From an uncultured Collinsella sp. (GTDB taxonomy: Bacteria > Actinomycetota > Coriobacteriia > Coriobacteriales > Coriobacteriaceae), in assembly GCA_902478705.1 (NCBI GenBank), contig CABSMB010000116.1, forward strand, positions 1 to 5,160: a DNA stretch of 5,160 nucleotides, written 5' to 3'. Shown in pieces: positions 1 to 5,160 of this stretch (position 1 is its first letter; the number at the start of each line of letters is the position of its first letter). The position numbers and the translations under genes were made by a program. The notes under the pieces were generated by a model. It saw only the letters and a list, made by a program, of their open reading frames with translations. It did not search any database and was not told where the DNA came from.

Positions 1-1606
1 ACTCGGTGTCAGTATGGGGACAAACCAGCAAAAACTCGTCGCCGCCAACGCGCATCGGCAGGTAATCCGCGCCAGCCACCCGCCGCAGCACGGACGCCGT
101 CCGTCGCAGCAGTTCATCCCCCATCTCGTGACCATAGATGTCATTGGTCCGCTTGAGATAATTGCAGTCCAGCATAATCACGCTCACTGGCAAGCCATCG
201 TTTACCAGGCTATCTCCGCGCGATTCAAGATAGTTGCGGTTGCGAAGCCCCGTCAGTTTATCTTGGTATGACAGCTCCTCGGCATGCTTGACCATCGATA
301 TGTTGTGCGTCGCCACGACAACCGACTCCAGCCGGCCTTGTTCATCGCGATGCTGGGGGACAACCTGTAGCGAGTACCAAGTGCCTCGACAATCTCGCAC
401 CTCGGCAGCCAAGTACGGTACGCCCCTCATACGTTCACGAAGCGTTTTCATATCTACGAGTCCCACAACCGCTTCGCGACTTTCGGGGCTCACGATATCC
501 CGGCAGACCGTGTCCATAAAGTCATATGCCTCGTTGTGCTCGGCAAATATCTTCGCTATCGCCGGCGACATATTGATTCCCTCGATCTCGAGGGTGTCGA
601 GATGCAAAAGGAAGGTCGAATCGTAGATGGCGCTTATGGCATTGATAATGCCGAGCTGTTTATCCTTTTCGACCAAATTGCGGTGGTCAACGATATTTCG
701 AGCCAACAGCACCACGACCCAAAACGCAAGGCACACCAAGACGCCGGCGGCGACAAATGAAATCCTGTCAGACATGACCTCAGATTTGGGATATAGCGCA
801 AACAGGCGGTAGTCCTTGTATGCCGCACGTACGGCGTACCATTTGTCTCCTCGATATTCGATGCGCGTCAGGCCGTCGTCTTTCCACTCAACTCCTGCGC
901 TGGTGAGGAGTCGGGCGAGCGACACGTCAGCATCGGCACTGTTGGATGAGACAATCTCCGCATCCTCCATAACAAGCACCGTGGGGCCCTGGTGGAAGGT
1001 GCTGTTCGAAAGCACGTCGGCTATGGCATACGAATAGTCGTCCGCCGTATCGGAAACAAGTGAGCGGTATGCCAGGGCAACGCCGTCGCCATACGGGACG
1101 GCACAGACGGCAAAAACGACACCACGGCGCTCAACGACAGTTGAGTAGGTCACTTTGGAACCTTGATACATCGATGCGACCGGCGAACAGGCCAGCTCCT
1201 CTCGCCACAACATGAGCGGATCGCGACCATCGATGTCGTAGTGGGCAGCCATATGGCCATCGGAGTCCATGACCATCAACCCCGAAAGGTTCTCGGCATG
1301 GACAAATTGCTCGATAAGATCGTCGTTGACCTCAACGCGATCAGGGGACAGGAACGTCGCAAACGATTCGACCGCGGCGAGCAAATCGTGCGTCGTCTCG
1401 ATTTTTCTCCCCTGTTCGTAGCGGTCATATTTTTCGCAAGCGTTTTCCAAAAACGCCATGGTTTCTTGGCCAAACCCAAGCGTTTTTTCGAGGCAGCGAT
1501 GGGTTCCAACCGCATACAACAGGCCTAATAAGACAGCGCTGACAATAACGCTGACAGCTATGACGGTCAGAGTCTTTCGACGCAAGCGGTGTTTGTCATT
1601 TGTCAT
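1..1606 (-). CDS. Membrane sensor diguanylate cyclase (extracytoplasmic sensor, PAS-like, GGDEF), 3' end outside window
   Basis: The product probably makes cyclic di-GMP from two GTP in response to an extracytoplasmic signal. My translation of the minus strand gives 535 residues before the left edge, with no stop. In order: a basic N-terminus (HRLRRK, 6-11), membrane segment 1 (about 13-33), an outside domain of about 250 residues (34-282) that is probably Cache-like, membrane segment 2 (about 283-303), a PAS-like region (about 314-438), then GGDEF. GGDEF landmarks are LTGLRNRNYLE (451-461), D480, the K485..ND (488-489)..GH (492-493)..GD (496-497) stretch, and an intact GGDEF at 521-525 (positions 32-46). 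The usual RxxD inhibitory site nine residues before GG is absent (G512 and Y515). ATG 1606 is chosen because AAGGAG (1614-1619) lies 7 bases upstream. It overlaps the stop of the binding-protein gene as ATGA, suggesting translational coupling. A C-terminal EAL domain cannot be excluded. The ligand is unknown. Confidence 0.93.
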   Translation of the reverse strand, partial: MTNDKHRLRRKTLTVIAVSVIVSAVLLGLLYAVGTHRCLEKTLGFGQETMAFLENACEKYDRYEQGRKIETTHDLLAAVESFATFLSPDRVEVNDDLIEQFVHAENLSGLMVMDSDGHMAAHYDIDGRDPLMLWREELACSPVASMYQGSKVTYSTVVERRGVVFAVCAVPYGDGVALAYRSLVSDTADDYSYAIADVLSNSTFHQGPTVLVMEDAEIVSSNSADADVSLARLLTSAGVEWKDDGLTRIEYRGDKWYAVRAAYKDYRLFALYPKSEVMSDRISFVAAGVLVCLAFWVVVLLARNIVDHRNLVEKDKQLGIINAISAIYDSTFLLHLDTLEIEGINMSPAIAKIFAEHNEAYDFMDTVCRDIVSPESREAVVGLVDMKTLRERMRGVPYLAAEVRDCRGTWYSLQVVPQHRDEQGRLESVVVATHNISMVKHAEELSYQDKLTGLRNRNYLESRGDSLVNDGLPVSVIMLDCNYLKRTNDIYGHEMGDELLRRTASVLRRVAGADYLPMRVGGDEFLLVCPHTDTE

Positions 1607-2439
1607 GATTCCGCTCCTTGCCCGCCCGTCGTCGCTCCTGCCTTGTAATTGTCCACAATGCGCTCTATCGTGCCGTCTCGATCCATGTCGAACAGCGCGG
1701 TATTAAGGTTTTTGACGCACTCTCCCTCATAGGCAACATCAAATGCAACGCCCAGGTCAACCGTCATAACGTTGTCGGCAAACACACGATAAACGCCGGG
1801 ATACTGGACGACGAGTCGATCAAGCGATTGAACGTCCGCCATCCAACAGTCAACATACCCTTTGGCGAGGGCGGCTTTGCAGAGCTCGGCAGAACCATAC
1901 GATTTGATTTGCACGTCCGGCGAGATTTCCAGATCCCCTGCGAGCAATCGGCGTTCGCTCACCGAGCCCGCAATCACCGCGATGGTCTTGCTTCCATCGA
2001 GATGCGCCAAGGACTTGATGCCACTCGTTTTCTTGGCGGCAACCGAGACCGTCACGGTTAGATACGGCTCGGTCCAGTAATACTTATCCTCGCGATAACA
2101 GGGAGAATAATCACACCACAGGCAATCGATATCACCGTTTTTGAGCAGCCGGTCGCGATCGTTCCAGTCAATATCGACAAACTGTGGCTTGAGCCCCGCG
2201 CGCTTGCAGGCCTCGCGAGCGATGTCGATATCGATACCGGCGTAATCGCCCGTGGTATCGACATACACATAAGGATCGTTGTCCGTAACGCCAATCTTGA
2301 GCACGGGGAGATCGCCGTCAGCCTCATTGGACGAAGAAGAGCTATTTCGAACGGTATACGTCAGGGCGGCCGCACAGGCGGCGACGAGGGCTATGAGCAC
2401 GAACGAGACCACGGCGGCTCGCTTAGCACATCTGGGCAC
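1603..2439 (-). CDS. Family 3 extracellular solute-binding protein, probable lipoprotein
   Basis: A periplasmic-binding-protein fold of the amino-acid/polar-solute type (SBP_bac_3), 278 residues from the proposed GTG start. The N-terminus is basic (R3, K6, R7), followed by a hydrophobic stretch (8-26) with a possible lipobox VAA-C (C22), then a Ser-rich linker (33-37). The binding domain begins at LKIGVTDNDPYVY (47-59). Family landmarks are YAGIDIDIAREACKRAG (66-82), W92 with the LLKNGDIDCLWCDYSP region (98-113), R116 and the WTEPY segment (122-126), the lobe-2 segment KTIAVIAGS (151-159), and GYVDCWMAD (194-202). The mature part has seven cysteines (78, 106, 109, 114, 187, 198, 241), many for this family. 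An ATG at 2559 is in frame but would place the start upstream of the purB terminator and of the promoter at 2474-2501, so GTG 2439 is preferred; its GAGG is only 3 bases away, so the start is not certain. No permease or ATPase gene is next to it; the coupled partner is a diguanylate cyclase. The ligand is unknown. Confidence 0.88.
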   Translation of the reverse strand: MPRCAKRAAVVSFVLIALVAACAAALTYTVRNSSSSSNEADGDLPVLKIGVTDNDPYVYVDTTGDYAGIDIDIAREACKRAGLKPQFVDIDWNDRDRLLKNGDIDCLWCDYSPCYREDKYYWTEPYLTVTVSVAAKKTSGIKSLAHLDGSKTIAVIAGSVSERRLLAGDLEISPDVQIKSYGSAELCKAALAKGYVDCWMADVQSLDRLVVQYPGVYRVFADNVMTVDLGVAFDVAYEGECVKNLNTALFDMDRDGTIERIVDNYKAGATTGGQGAES

Positions 2440-2473
2440 ATGCCTCTTTTCATCGAAACGGCAGTAGGGGTTT

Positions 2474-2501
2474 ATTTTATTACCAGGGACTGTCTCGGCA
2501 A
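2474..2501 (-). promoter_or_regulatory. Probable sigma-70-type promoter of the binding-protein/cyclase operon
   Basis: Read on the minus strand, TTGCCG (2496-2501) and TAAAAT (2474-2479) are separated by 16 bases. The predicted transcript would start near 2467, leaving a leader of about 28 bases before GTG 2439. The promoter lies just downstream of the purB terminator, so the operon appears to be transcribed independently of purB. Assigned by eye. Confidence 0.5.
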
Positions 2502-2503
2502 CG

Positions 2504-2536
2504 AAAAAAGCGCCCCGCCCAAGACGGACAAGGCGC
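2504..2536 (-). terminator. Rho-independent terminator of purB
   Basis: On the minus strand, GCGCCTTGTCC (2526-2536) pairs with GGGCGGGGCGC (2510-2520) in an 11-bp stem with three G-T wobbles and a 5-base loop. It is followed by six T (2504-2509). It begins 43 bases after the purB stop and separates purB from the downstream operon. Confidence 0.85.
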
Positions 2537-2579
2537 CAATGGTTGAAATGCATCCGCAAGCGGTCGAATTACACCGACG

Positions 2580-3926
2580 TTATTCGAAGCTCAGCTGCTC
2601 CAGACGGTCGAAGACCGTGTCGATGCGGGTGAGGAAGTCCCACGGGTCAAAGATCTCGTCGAGCTTCTCCTGGCTGACGGTGCAGCGCGGATCGGCCTCG
2701 AGGCGCTCCTTAAAGGTGGGGCCGGAGACGCAATCCTGCACCTCGTGCCAGGTTGCCATGGCGTTTTCCTGCACGATGGCATAGGCATCCTCGCGGGTGA
2801 TGCCCGTGTCGACGAGGGCAAGCAGCACCTTGGAGGAGAAGATGAGACCGCGGGTCTTGTTGAGATTGGCCATCATGCGGGCCGGATACAGCTGCAGGCC
2901 GTCGATAACGCGAATGAGGCACTGGAACATATGGTCAAGCGCGATGAAGCTATCGGCCTGGGCGACGCGCTCGGCGGAAGAGTGCGAAATGTCGCGCTCG
3001 TGCCACAGGGCAACATTGTCGAAGGCGACCTGAGCGTTGGACTTCACGACGCGCGACAGGCCGCAGACCTTCTCCATGGTGATGGGGTTGCGCTTGTGCG
3101 GCATGGCGGAGCTGCCCTTTTGACCCTTACGGAACGGCTCCTCGGCCTCGAGCGTGTCGGTCTTCTGCAGGTTGCGGACCTCGGTCGCAATGCGCTCGCA
3201 GGTAGCTGCCGTGGTGGCAAGCACGCCAGCGAGGTAGGCGTGGTGGTCGCGGCTGATGACCTGCGTGGACAGCGGATCGTGAACCAGGCCCAGGTGCTCG
3301 CAGACATACTCCTCGACGAACGGGTCAATGGAGCTGTAGGTGCCAACGGCACCGGAGATAGCACCGAAGGCAACGTTCTTGCGAGCGTCCTCAAGACGAT
3401 CGAGATCGCGCTTGAGTTCCCATGCCCAAGAGCCAAACTTCATACCGAAGGTCATCGGCTCAGCATGGATGCCATGGGTGCGGCCGGCACAGAGCGTATT
3501 GCGCTCCTCGAAGGCGCGGCGCTTGCAGATCACGCCGAGCTTCTTGACGTCCTCGATAATCAGGTCACACGCCTGAGTAAGCTGATAGCACAGAGCCGTA
3601 TCACCCAGGTCGGAGCTGGTCATACCGTAGTGAACCCAGCGGCTAGGCTTGGGCTCGCCCTCGGGAACATCGGCGTCGATATATTCCTTCATGTTGGTCA
3701 GGAAGGCGATGACATCGTGGCGCGTGACCTCCTCGATCTCGTCAACCTTCGCCTTCTCAAAGTTGGCGTGGTCGCGAATCCACTGGGCCTCTTCTTTGGA
3801 AATACCGATCTTGCCGAGCTCCGCCTGAGCCTCGCAGGCCAGGACCTCAATCTCCTGCCAAATGGCGTACTTGTTCTCGAGGGAGAAGATGTGTCCCATC
3901 TCCGGGCGGGTATAGCGATCGATCAT
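2580..3926 (-). CDS. purB: Adenylosuccinate lyase
   Basis: Cytosolic enzyme acting twice in purine synthesis: it releases fumarate from SAICAR to give AICAR, and from adenylosuccinate to give AMP. The product is 448 residues, close to the roughly 430-residue bacterial form, and begins MIDRYTRPEM as expected for the family. The three conserved regions of the fumarase/aspartase superfamily are present: TSSDLGDTA (103-111), GRTHGIHAEP (148-157) with the general-acid/base candidate H151, and the signature GSSAMPHKRNP (271-281) with the catalytic-serine loop (S272/S273). H70 in TRHDVIAF is the other conserved active-site histidine. ATG 3926 is chosen because AAGGAG (3932-3937) sits 5 bases upstream. 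An in-frame ATG at 3968 would add 14 unconserved residues. No other purine gene is adjacent, and its own terminator follows, so it looks monocistronic. No frameshift or missing residue is seen. Confidence 0.98.
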   Translation of the reverse strand: MIDRYTRPEMGHIFSLENKYAIWQEIEVLACEAQAELGKIGISKEEAQWIRDHANFEKAKVDEIEEVTRHDVIAFLTNMKEYIDADVPEGEPKPSRWVHYGMTSSDLGDTALCYQLTQACDLIIEDVKKLGVICKRRAFEERNTLCAGRTHGIHAEPMTFGMKFGSWAWELKRDLDRLEDARKNVAFGAISGAVGTYSSIDPFVEEYVCEHLGLVHDPLSTQVISRDHHAYLAGVLATTAATCERIATEVRNLQKTDTLEAEEPFRKGQKGSSAMPHKRNPITMEKVCGLSRVVKSNAQVAFDNVALWHERDISHSSAERVAQADSFIALDHMFQCLIRVIDGLQLYPARMMANLNKTRGLIFSSKVLLALVDTGITREDAYAIVQENAMATWHEVQDCVSGPTFKERLEADPRCTVSQEKLDEIFDPWDFLTRIDTVFDRLEQLSFE

Positions 3927-3931
3927 AGCGG

Positions 3932-3976
3932 CTCCTTTTTGGTTATTGGCACGTTGGTCGTAACCCAACCATTGTA
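3932..3976 (-). promoter_or_regulatory. purB leader: possible -10 box and Shine-Dalgarno
   Basis: On the minus strand, TACAAT at 3971-3976 resembles a -10 box, but no convincing -35 lies 16-18 bases upstream (CCCATA at the 17-base position). A strong Shine-Dalgarno (AAGGAG, 3932-3937) precedes ATG 3926. No purine riboswitch or operator is recognised in this short leader. The -10 call is weak; the ribosome-binding site is solid. Confidence 0.35.
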
Positions 3977-4032
3977 CCGTGCGCGGGTGCGAGTATGGGC
4001 AGTAGGCATTAACCTAACATTTTGTAGCATAA

Positions 4033-4082
4033 GAGCGGGCATGGGGACGTCCGCGTATTTGCTTCGCAAATACGCACCGGCT
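4033..4082. repeat. 50-bp repeat with 10-bp-stem hairpin, copy A
   Basis: This copy matches 4164-4213 at 47 of 50 positions. Both start with gagcgggca and contain a perfect hairpin: GCGTATTTGC (4053-4062), loop ttc, GCAAATACGC (4066-4075), followed by accggct. Copy A is also bounded by inverted 9-mers: atggggacg at 4041-4049 and cgtccccat at 4138-4146. There is no coding capacity and no U-run after the hairpin, so it looks like a dispersed palindromic repeat rather than a terminator. Confidence 0.8.
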
Positions 4083-4146
4083 TCAGGCGATCTACTCGGA
4101 TTCACGGAGACGAGGGGGAATACTGTGTTGAATTTGCCGTCCCCAT
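4041..4146. repeat. Possible small element bounded by 9-bp inverted repeats around copy A
   Basis: atggggacg (4041-4049) and cgtccccat (4138-4146) are perfect inverted repeats enclosing about 106 bp that includes the copy A hairpin. Looser symmetry extends outward (gagc at 4033-4036, gctc at 4156-4159). No flanking target duplication is visible, so mobility is unproven. Confidence 0.35.
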
Positions 4147-4161
4147 ATCTCCCATGCTCGA

Positions 4162-4179
4162 TGGAGCGGGCAACGGGAC
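4162..4179. repeat. 18-bp duplicate of the tRNA-Gly 3' end
   Basis: tggagcgggcaacgggac here is identical to 4354-4371, which is the complement of the last 18 bases of the tRNA-Gly gene: CCA, discriminator, acceptor strand and part of the T-arm. The two are direct repeats 192 bp apart, the arrangement expected of an attachment-site duplication or a decayed tandem tRNA. It overlaps the start of repeat copy B. Confidence 0.75.
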
Positions 4180-4213
4180 GTCTGCGTATTTGCTTCGCAA
4201 ATACGCACCGGCT
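4164..4213. repeat. 50-bp repeat with 10-bp-stem hairpin, copy B
   Basis: Second copy of the repeat at 4033-4082, displaced by 131 bp in direct orientation, with three mismatches (4173, 4174, 4183). The perfect hairpin is at 4184-4206 with loop ttc. At two of the differing positions (4173, 4174) copy B, unlike copy A, agrees with the tRNA-Gly 3' end. Confidence 0.8.
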
Positions 4214-4246
4214 GCGGTCGCCTATCGGCGCCCTTGCCTGCTCGCT

Positions 4247-4265
4247 ATAAACGCTTCGCGTTTAT
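4247..4265. repeat. Third hairpin of the same GC-TTC-GC design
   Basis: ATAAACGC (4247-4254), loop ttc, GCGTTTAT (4258-4265): a perfect 8-bp stem sharing the GC-TTC-GC core and A/T-rich outer arms with the hairpins at 4053-4075 and 4184-4206, but with a different arm sequence. It sits just upstream of the tRNA remnant. Confidence 0.6.
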
Positions 4266-4276
4266 TTAACGCTCGC

Positions 4277-4305
4277 ACCCTGGCGGGTTCGAGTCCCGGC
4301 ACCTT
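4277..4305 (+). pseudogene. Headless tRNA remnant (T-arm and 3' end only)
   Basis: gcgggttcgagtcccg (4283-4298) is a tRNA T-arm with loop TTCGAGT, followed by gcacctta as a possible acceptor 3' strand, a short spacer and a terminator. This is the normal layout of a tRNA 3' end on the plus strand. No matching acceptor 5' strand, D-arm or anticodon arm is found in the preceding 80 bases, which are occupied by repeat copy B and the third hairpin. The outer T-stem pair is a G-G mismatch. The 16 bases equal the T-arm of the tRNA-Gly opposite (4366-4381, inverted). The original amino acid cannot be told. Confidence 0.5.
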
Positions 4306-4309
4306 ATTG

Positions 4310-4354
4310 AAAAAAGCACGGCACCGGAACGGTGTCGTGCTTTTACTTTTTTTT
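4310..4354. terminator. Bidirectional rho-independent terminator
   Basis: A 12-bp stem, agcacggcaccg (4315-4326) with cggtgtcgtgct (4330-4341), has one G-T wobble and a 3-base loop. The plus-strand reading is followed by tttt, ac and eight T (4347-4354). The minus-strand reading is followed by six T (4315-4310). It terminates tRNA-Gly from the right and would serve the tRNA remnant from the left. Confidence 0.85.
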
Positions 4355-4428
4355 GGAGCGGGCAACGGGACTCGAACCCGCGAGTGTCAGCTTGGGAAGC
4401 TGATGCCTTACCACTTGGCGATGCCCGC
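4354..4428 (-). tRNA. tRNA-Gly, anticodon CCC
   Basis: The cloverleaf reads on the minus strand. Acceptor GCGGGCA pairs perfectly with TGCCCGC. The D-arm is GCCAAGTGGTAAGGC. The anticodon stem TCAGC/GCTGA has loop TTCCCAA and anticodon CCC (4394-4396), read as glycine GGG. The variable loop is CACTC. The T-arm is GCGGG TTCGAGT CCCGT. The discriminator is T (4357), as usual for glycine tRNAs, and CCA is encoded (4354-4356). All stems are intact. A promoter lies directly upstream and the bidirectional terminator directly downstream, so it is a single-gene unit. Confidence 0.97.
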
Positions 4429-4441
4429 TTGTGTGTTGGCT

Positions 4442-4471
4442 AGTATAACGCGGTTGTCTTGTTCGATACAA
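4442..4471 (-). promoter_or_regulatory. tRNA-Gly promoter
   Basis: On the minus strand, TTGTAT (4466-4471) and TATACT (4442-4447) are 18 bases apart. The -10 box ends 13 bases before the tRNA 5' end (4428), so transcription would begin about 7 bases upstream of the mature tRNA. Confidence 0.65.
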
Positions 4472-4493
4472 GGGTGTCGATGCTTGTTTTAGC

Positions 4494-4531
4494 TGTGGAG
4501 AATCGTTTGAAAACCACTTCGATTGTGGAGA
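4494..4531 (+). repeat. Short direct repeat tgtggaga
   Basis: tgtggaga occurs at 4494-4501 and 4524-4531, exactly 30 bases apart (about three helical turns), in the divergent region between the tRNA-Gly promoter and the thioester-protein gene. It could be a pair of protein-binding half-sites, but 8-mers recur by chance. I find no convincing promoter for the rightward gene in 4472-4600. Confidence 0.2.
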
Positions 4532-4598
4532 TGAGGACCTTTGTCTTTCTTTTCTTACCATCTTCTACCTGCGCTTTTATCTGATTGTTGTATTTGAA

Positions 4599-4725
4599 CT
4601 CGATTTGTCAGAAATCGGGCAAGCTTTTGGTCAGCTTCTGGTACTTACCCGCATGAACCATGGCGGTAGCCTCATCCCAAGCGCCGCGACCTCCCCGTGC
4701 GGCGCACGAGGGATAAGGAGCAGCC
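4599..4725 (+). promoter_or_regulatory. Structured leader of the thioester-protein gene
   Basis: Three hairpins are visible in the leader. The first, ctcgattt/aaatcggg (4599-4606 with 4612-4619), has 8 bp including one G-T wobble. The second, aagct/agctt (4621-4625 with 4633-4637), has 5 bp. The third is large: atccc (4674-4678) pairs with gggat (4710-4714) and gcgccgc (4681-4687) with gcggcgc (4699-4705). Its last base is immediately followed by the Shine-Dalgarno AAGGAG (4715-4720), 5 bases before ATG 4726. The loop holds acctcccc, which could pair weakly with the Shine-Dalgarno. This is compatible with translational control, but I match it to no named riboswitch. Confidence 0.4.
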
Positions 4726-5160
4726 ATGTCCAACGCACCCACGCACTCTGTCCACAGCGCAATCGCAACAGGTCCGCTGCTCCTGCTCCTCTTTTTTCTG
4801 ATCGGCTGCCTGGCCCCAGGGGCCGCACTCGCCGTCGACGGGAGTGACGCCCTTAATTTCCGCACCATAAGCGACGGTTGCGGCCCCTTCGGTGTCGGTA
4901 AATACGAGGCACAGGACACTTCGATTTCGTACTGTATGAATCAAGACTGCCCCGGCCCCAGCAAGCCGGGAGGGCCATGGCGCACATATAACCAGGGCTG
5001 GACATGGCTCGATGACGAATTTGCCGCCATCGTCTGCCACGGATACCCCTCCAGTACATCCTTTGGCGGCCACAACCTGTCGCCCGATCTCGCCCGTGCC
5101 GCCACCCAGATTGCCGTTTGGATGCTCAACGGAACCACGCGCCCCGACGGCACCTATTCG
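4726..5160 (+). CDS. Secreted thioester-domain (TQXA-type) surface protein, N-terminal part
   Basis: The 145 residues before the right edge show a signal peptide and the start of a thioester domain. The hydrophobic core is 17-30, with an ALA cleavage site at 34-36. The domain has its Cys motif at SYCMN (68-72, C70) followed by a Pro/Gly-rich stretch, and its Gln motif at ATQIAVW (126-132, Q128). In characterised members these Cys and Gln side chains form an internal thioester that binds host surface amines covalently; here that is inferred from motifs. C52, C75 and C104 could form disulfides. The start is firm: AAGGAG ends 5 bases upstream, and an in-frame stop at 4714-4716 excludes extension. 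The n-region lacks Lys and Arg (only H7 and H10), unusual for a Sec signal. Members usually continue with stalk repeats and a sortase LPxTG signal, which would be outside the window. Confidence 0.82.
   Translation, partial: MSNAPTHSVHSAIATGPLLLLLFFLIGCLAPGAALAVDGSDALNFRTISDGCGPFGVGKYEAQDTSISYCMNQDCPGPSKPGGPWRTYNQGWTWLDDEFAAIVCHGYPSSTSFGGHNLSPDLARAATQIAVWMLNGTTRPDGTYS

Noticed and set aside
14..1528. Several plus-strand open frames of 60-130 codons
   Set aside because: All are antisense to the diguanylate cyclase frame, which is continuous and carries recognisable motifs.
2440..2559. 40-residue N-terminal extension of the binding protein from ATG 2559
   Set aside because: It would span the purB terminator and the operon promoter and place the signal peptide in the interior of the protein.
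4053..4075. Hairpin as a transcription terminator
   Set aside because: No T-run follows on either strand.
4033..4213. CRISPR array
   Set aside because: There are only two repeats, the spacing is irregular relative to a third hairpin, and the repeats are long palindromes with no cas gene nearby.
2745..4250. 501-codon plus-strand open frame
   Set aside because: It lies almost entirely antisense to purB, whose conserved motifs are clear, and runs on into the non-coding repeats; it is a codon-bias shadow.
4600..4725. Cyclic di-GMP riboswitch upstream of the adhesin
   Set aside because: Tempting because a cyclase is nearby, but the conserved class I and II core sequences are not seen by eye; only generic hairpins are supported.
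4608..5153. Minus-strand open frames at the right edge
   Set aside because: They are antisense to the plus-strand gene with Shine-Dalgarno, signal peptide and thioester motifs; no family resemblance.

Overview
The window looks like the chromosome of a Coriobacteriia actinomycete, most like a gut Collinsella. This rests on moderately high GC, the protein style, a CCA-encoding tRNA and a secreted thioester-domain surface protein. The genus is an inference from recognition; no search was run.

Layout. Positions 1-2439 (minus strand) hold a two-gene operon: a secreted or lipid-anchored family 3 solute-binding protein (1603-2439), then a membrane sensor with a PAS-like region and a GGDEF domain (diguanylate cyclase) that leaves the window at its left edge. 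Stop and start overlap as ATGA, so the two are probably translationally coupled. No transporter permease or ATPase gene is seen, so the binding protein may feed a signal to the cyclase rather than to an ABC transporter. Positions 2504-2536 are a strong terminator, and 2474-2501 a promoter for the operon. Positions 2580-3926 (minus) are purB, adenylosuccinate lyase, complete and apparently monocistronic.

Positions 3969-4353 contain no protein gene but are rich in structure. There are two copies of a 50-bp repeat built around a 10-bp-stem hairpin, a third hairpin of the same GC-TTC-GC design, an 18-bp duplicate of the 3' end of the neighbouring tRNA-Gly, a headless tRNA remnant (T-arm plus 3' end) and a bidirectional terminator. 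Positions 4354-4428 (minus) are an intact tRNA-Gly(CCC) with its own promoter.

Positions 4429-4725 are a divergent intergenic region whose right part can fold into several hairpins, the last ending exactly at the Shine-Dalgarno of the next gene. That gene (4726 to the right edge, plus) encodes the N-terminus of a secreted protein with the Cys and TQxAxW motifs of bacterial thioester domains, which bind host surfaces covalently.

The most interesting points are the binding-protein/diguanylate-cyclase pair, the thioester adhesin with its structured leader, and the tRNA-Gly-related repeats between purB and the tRNA gene.
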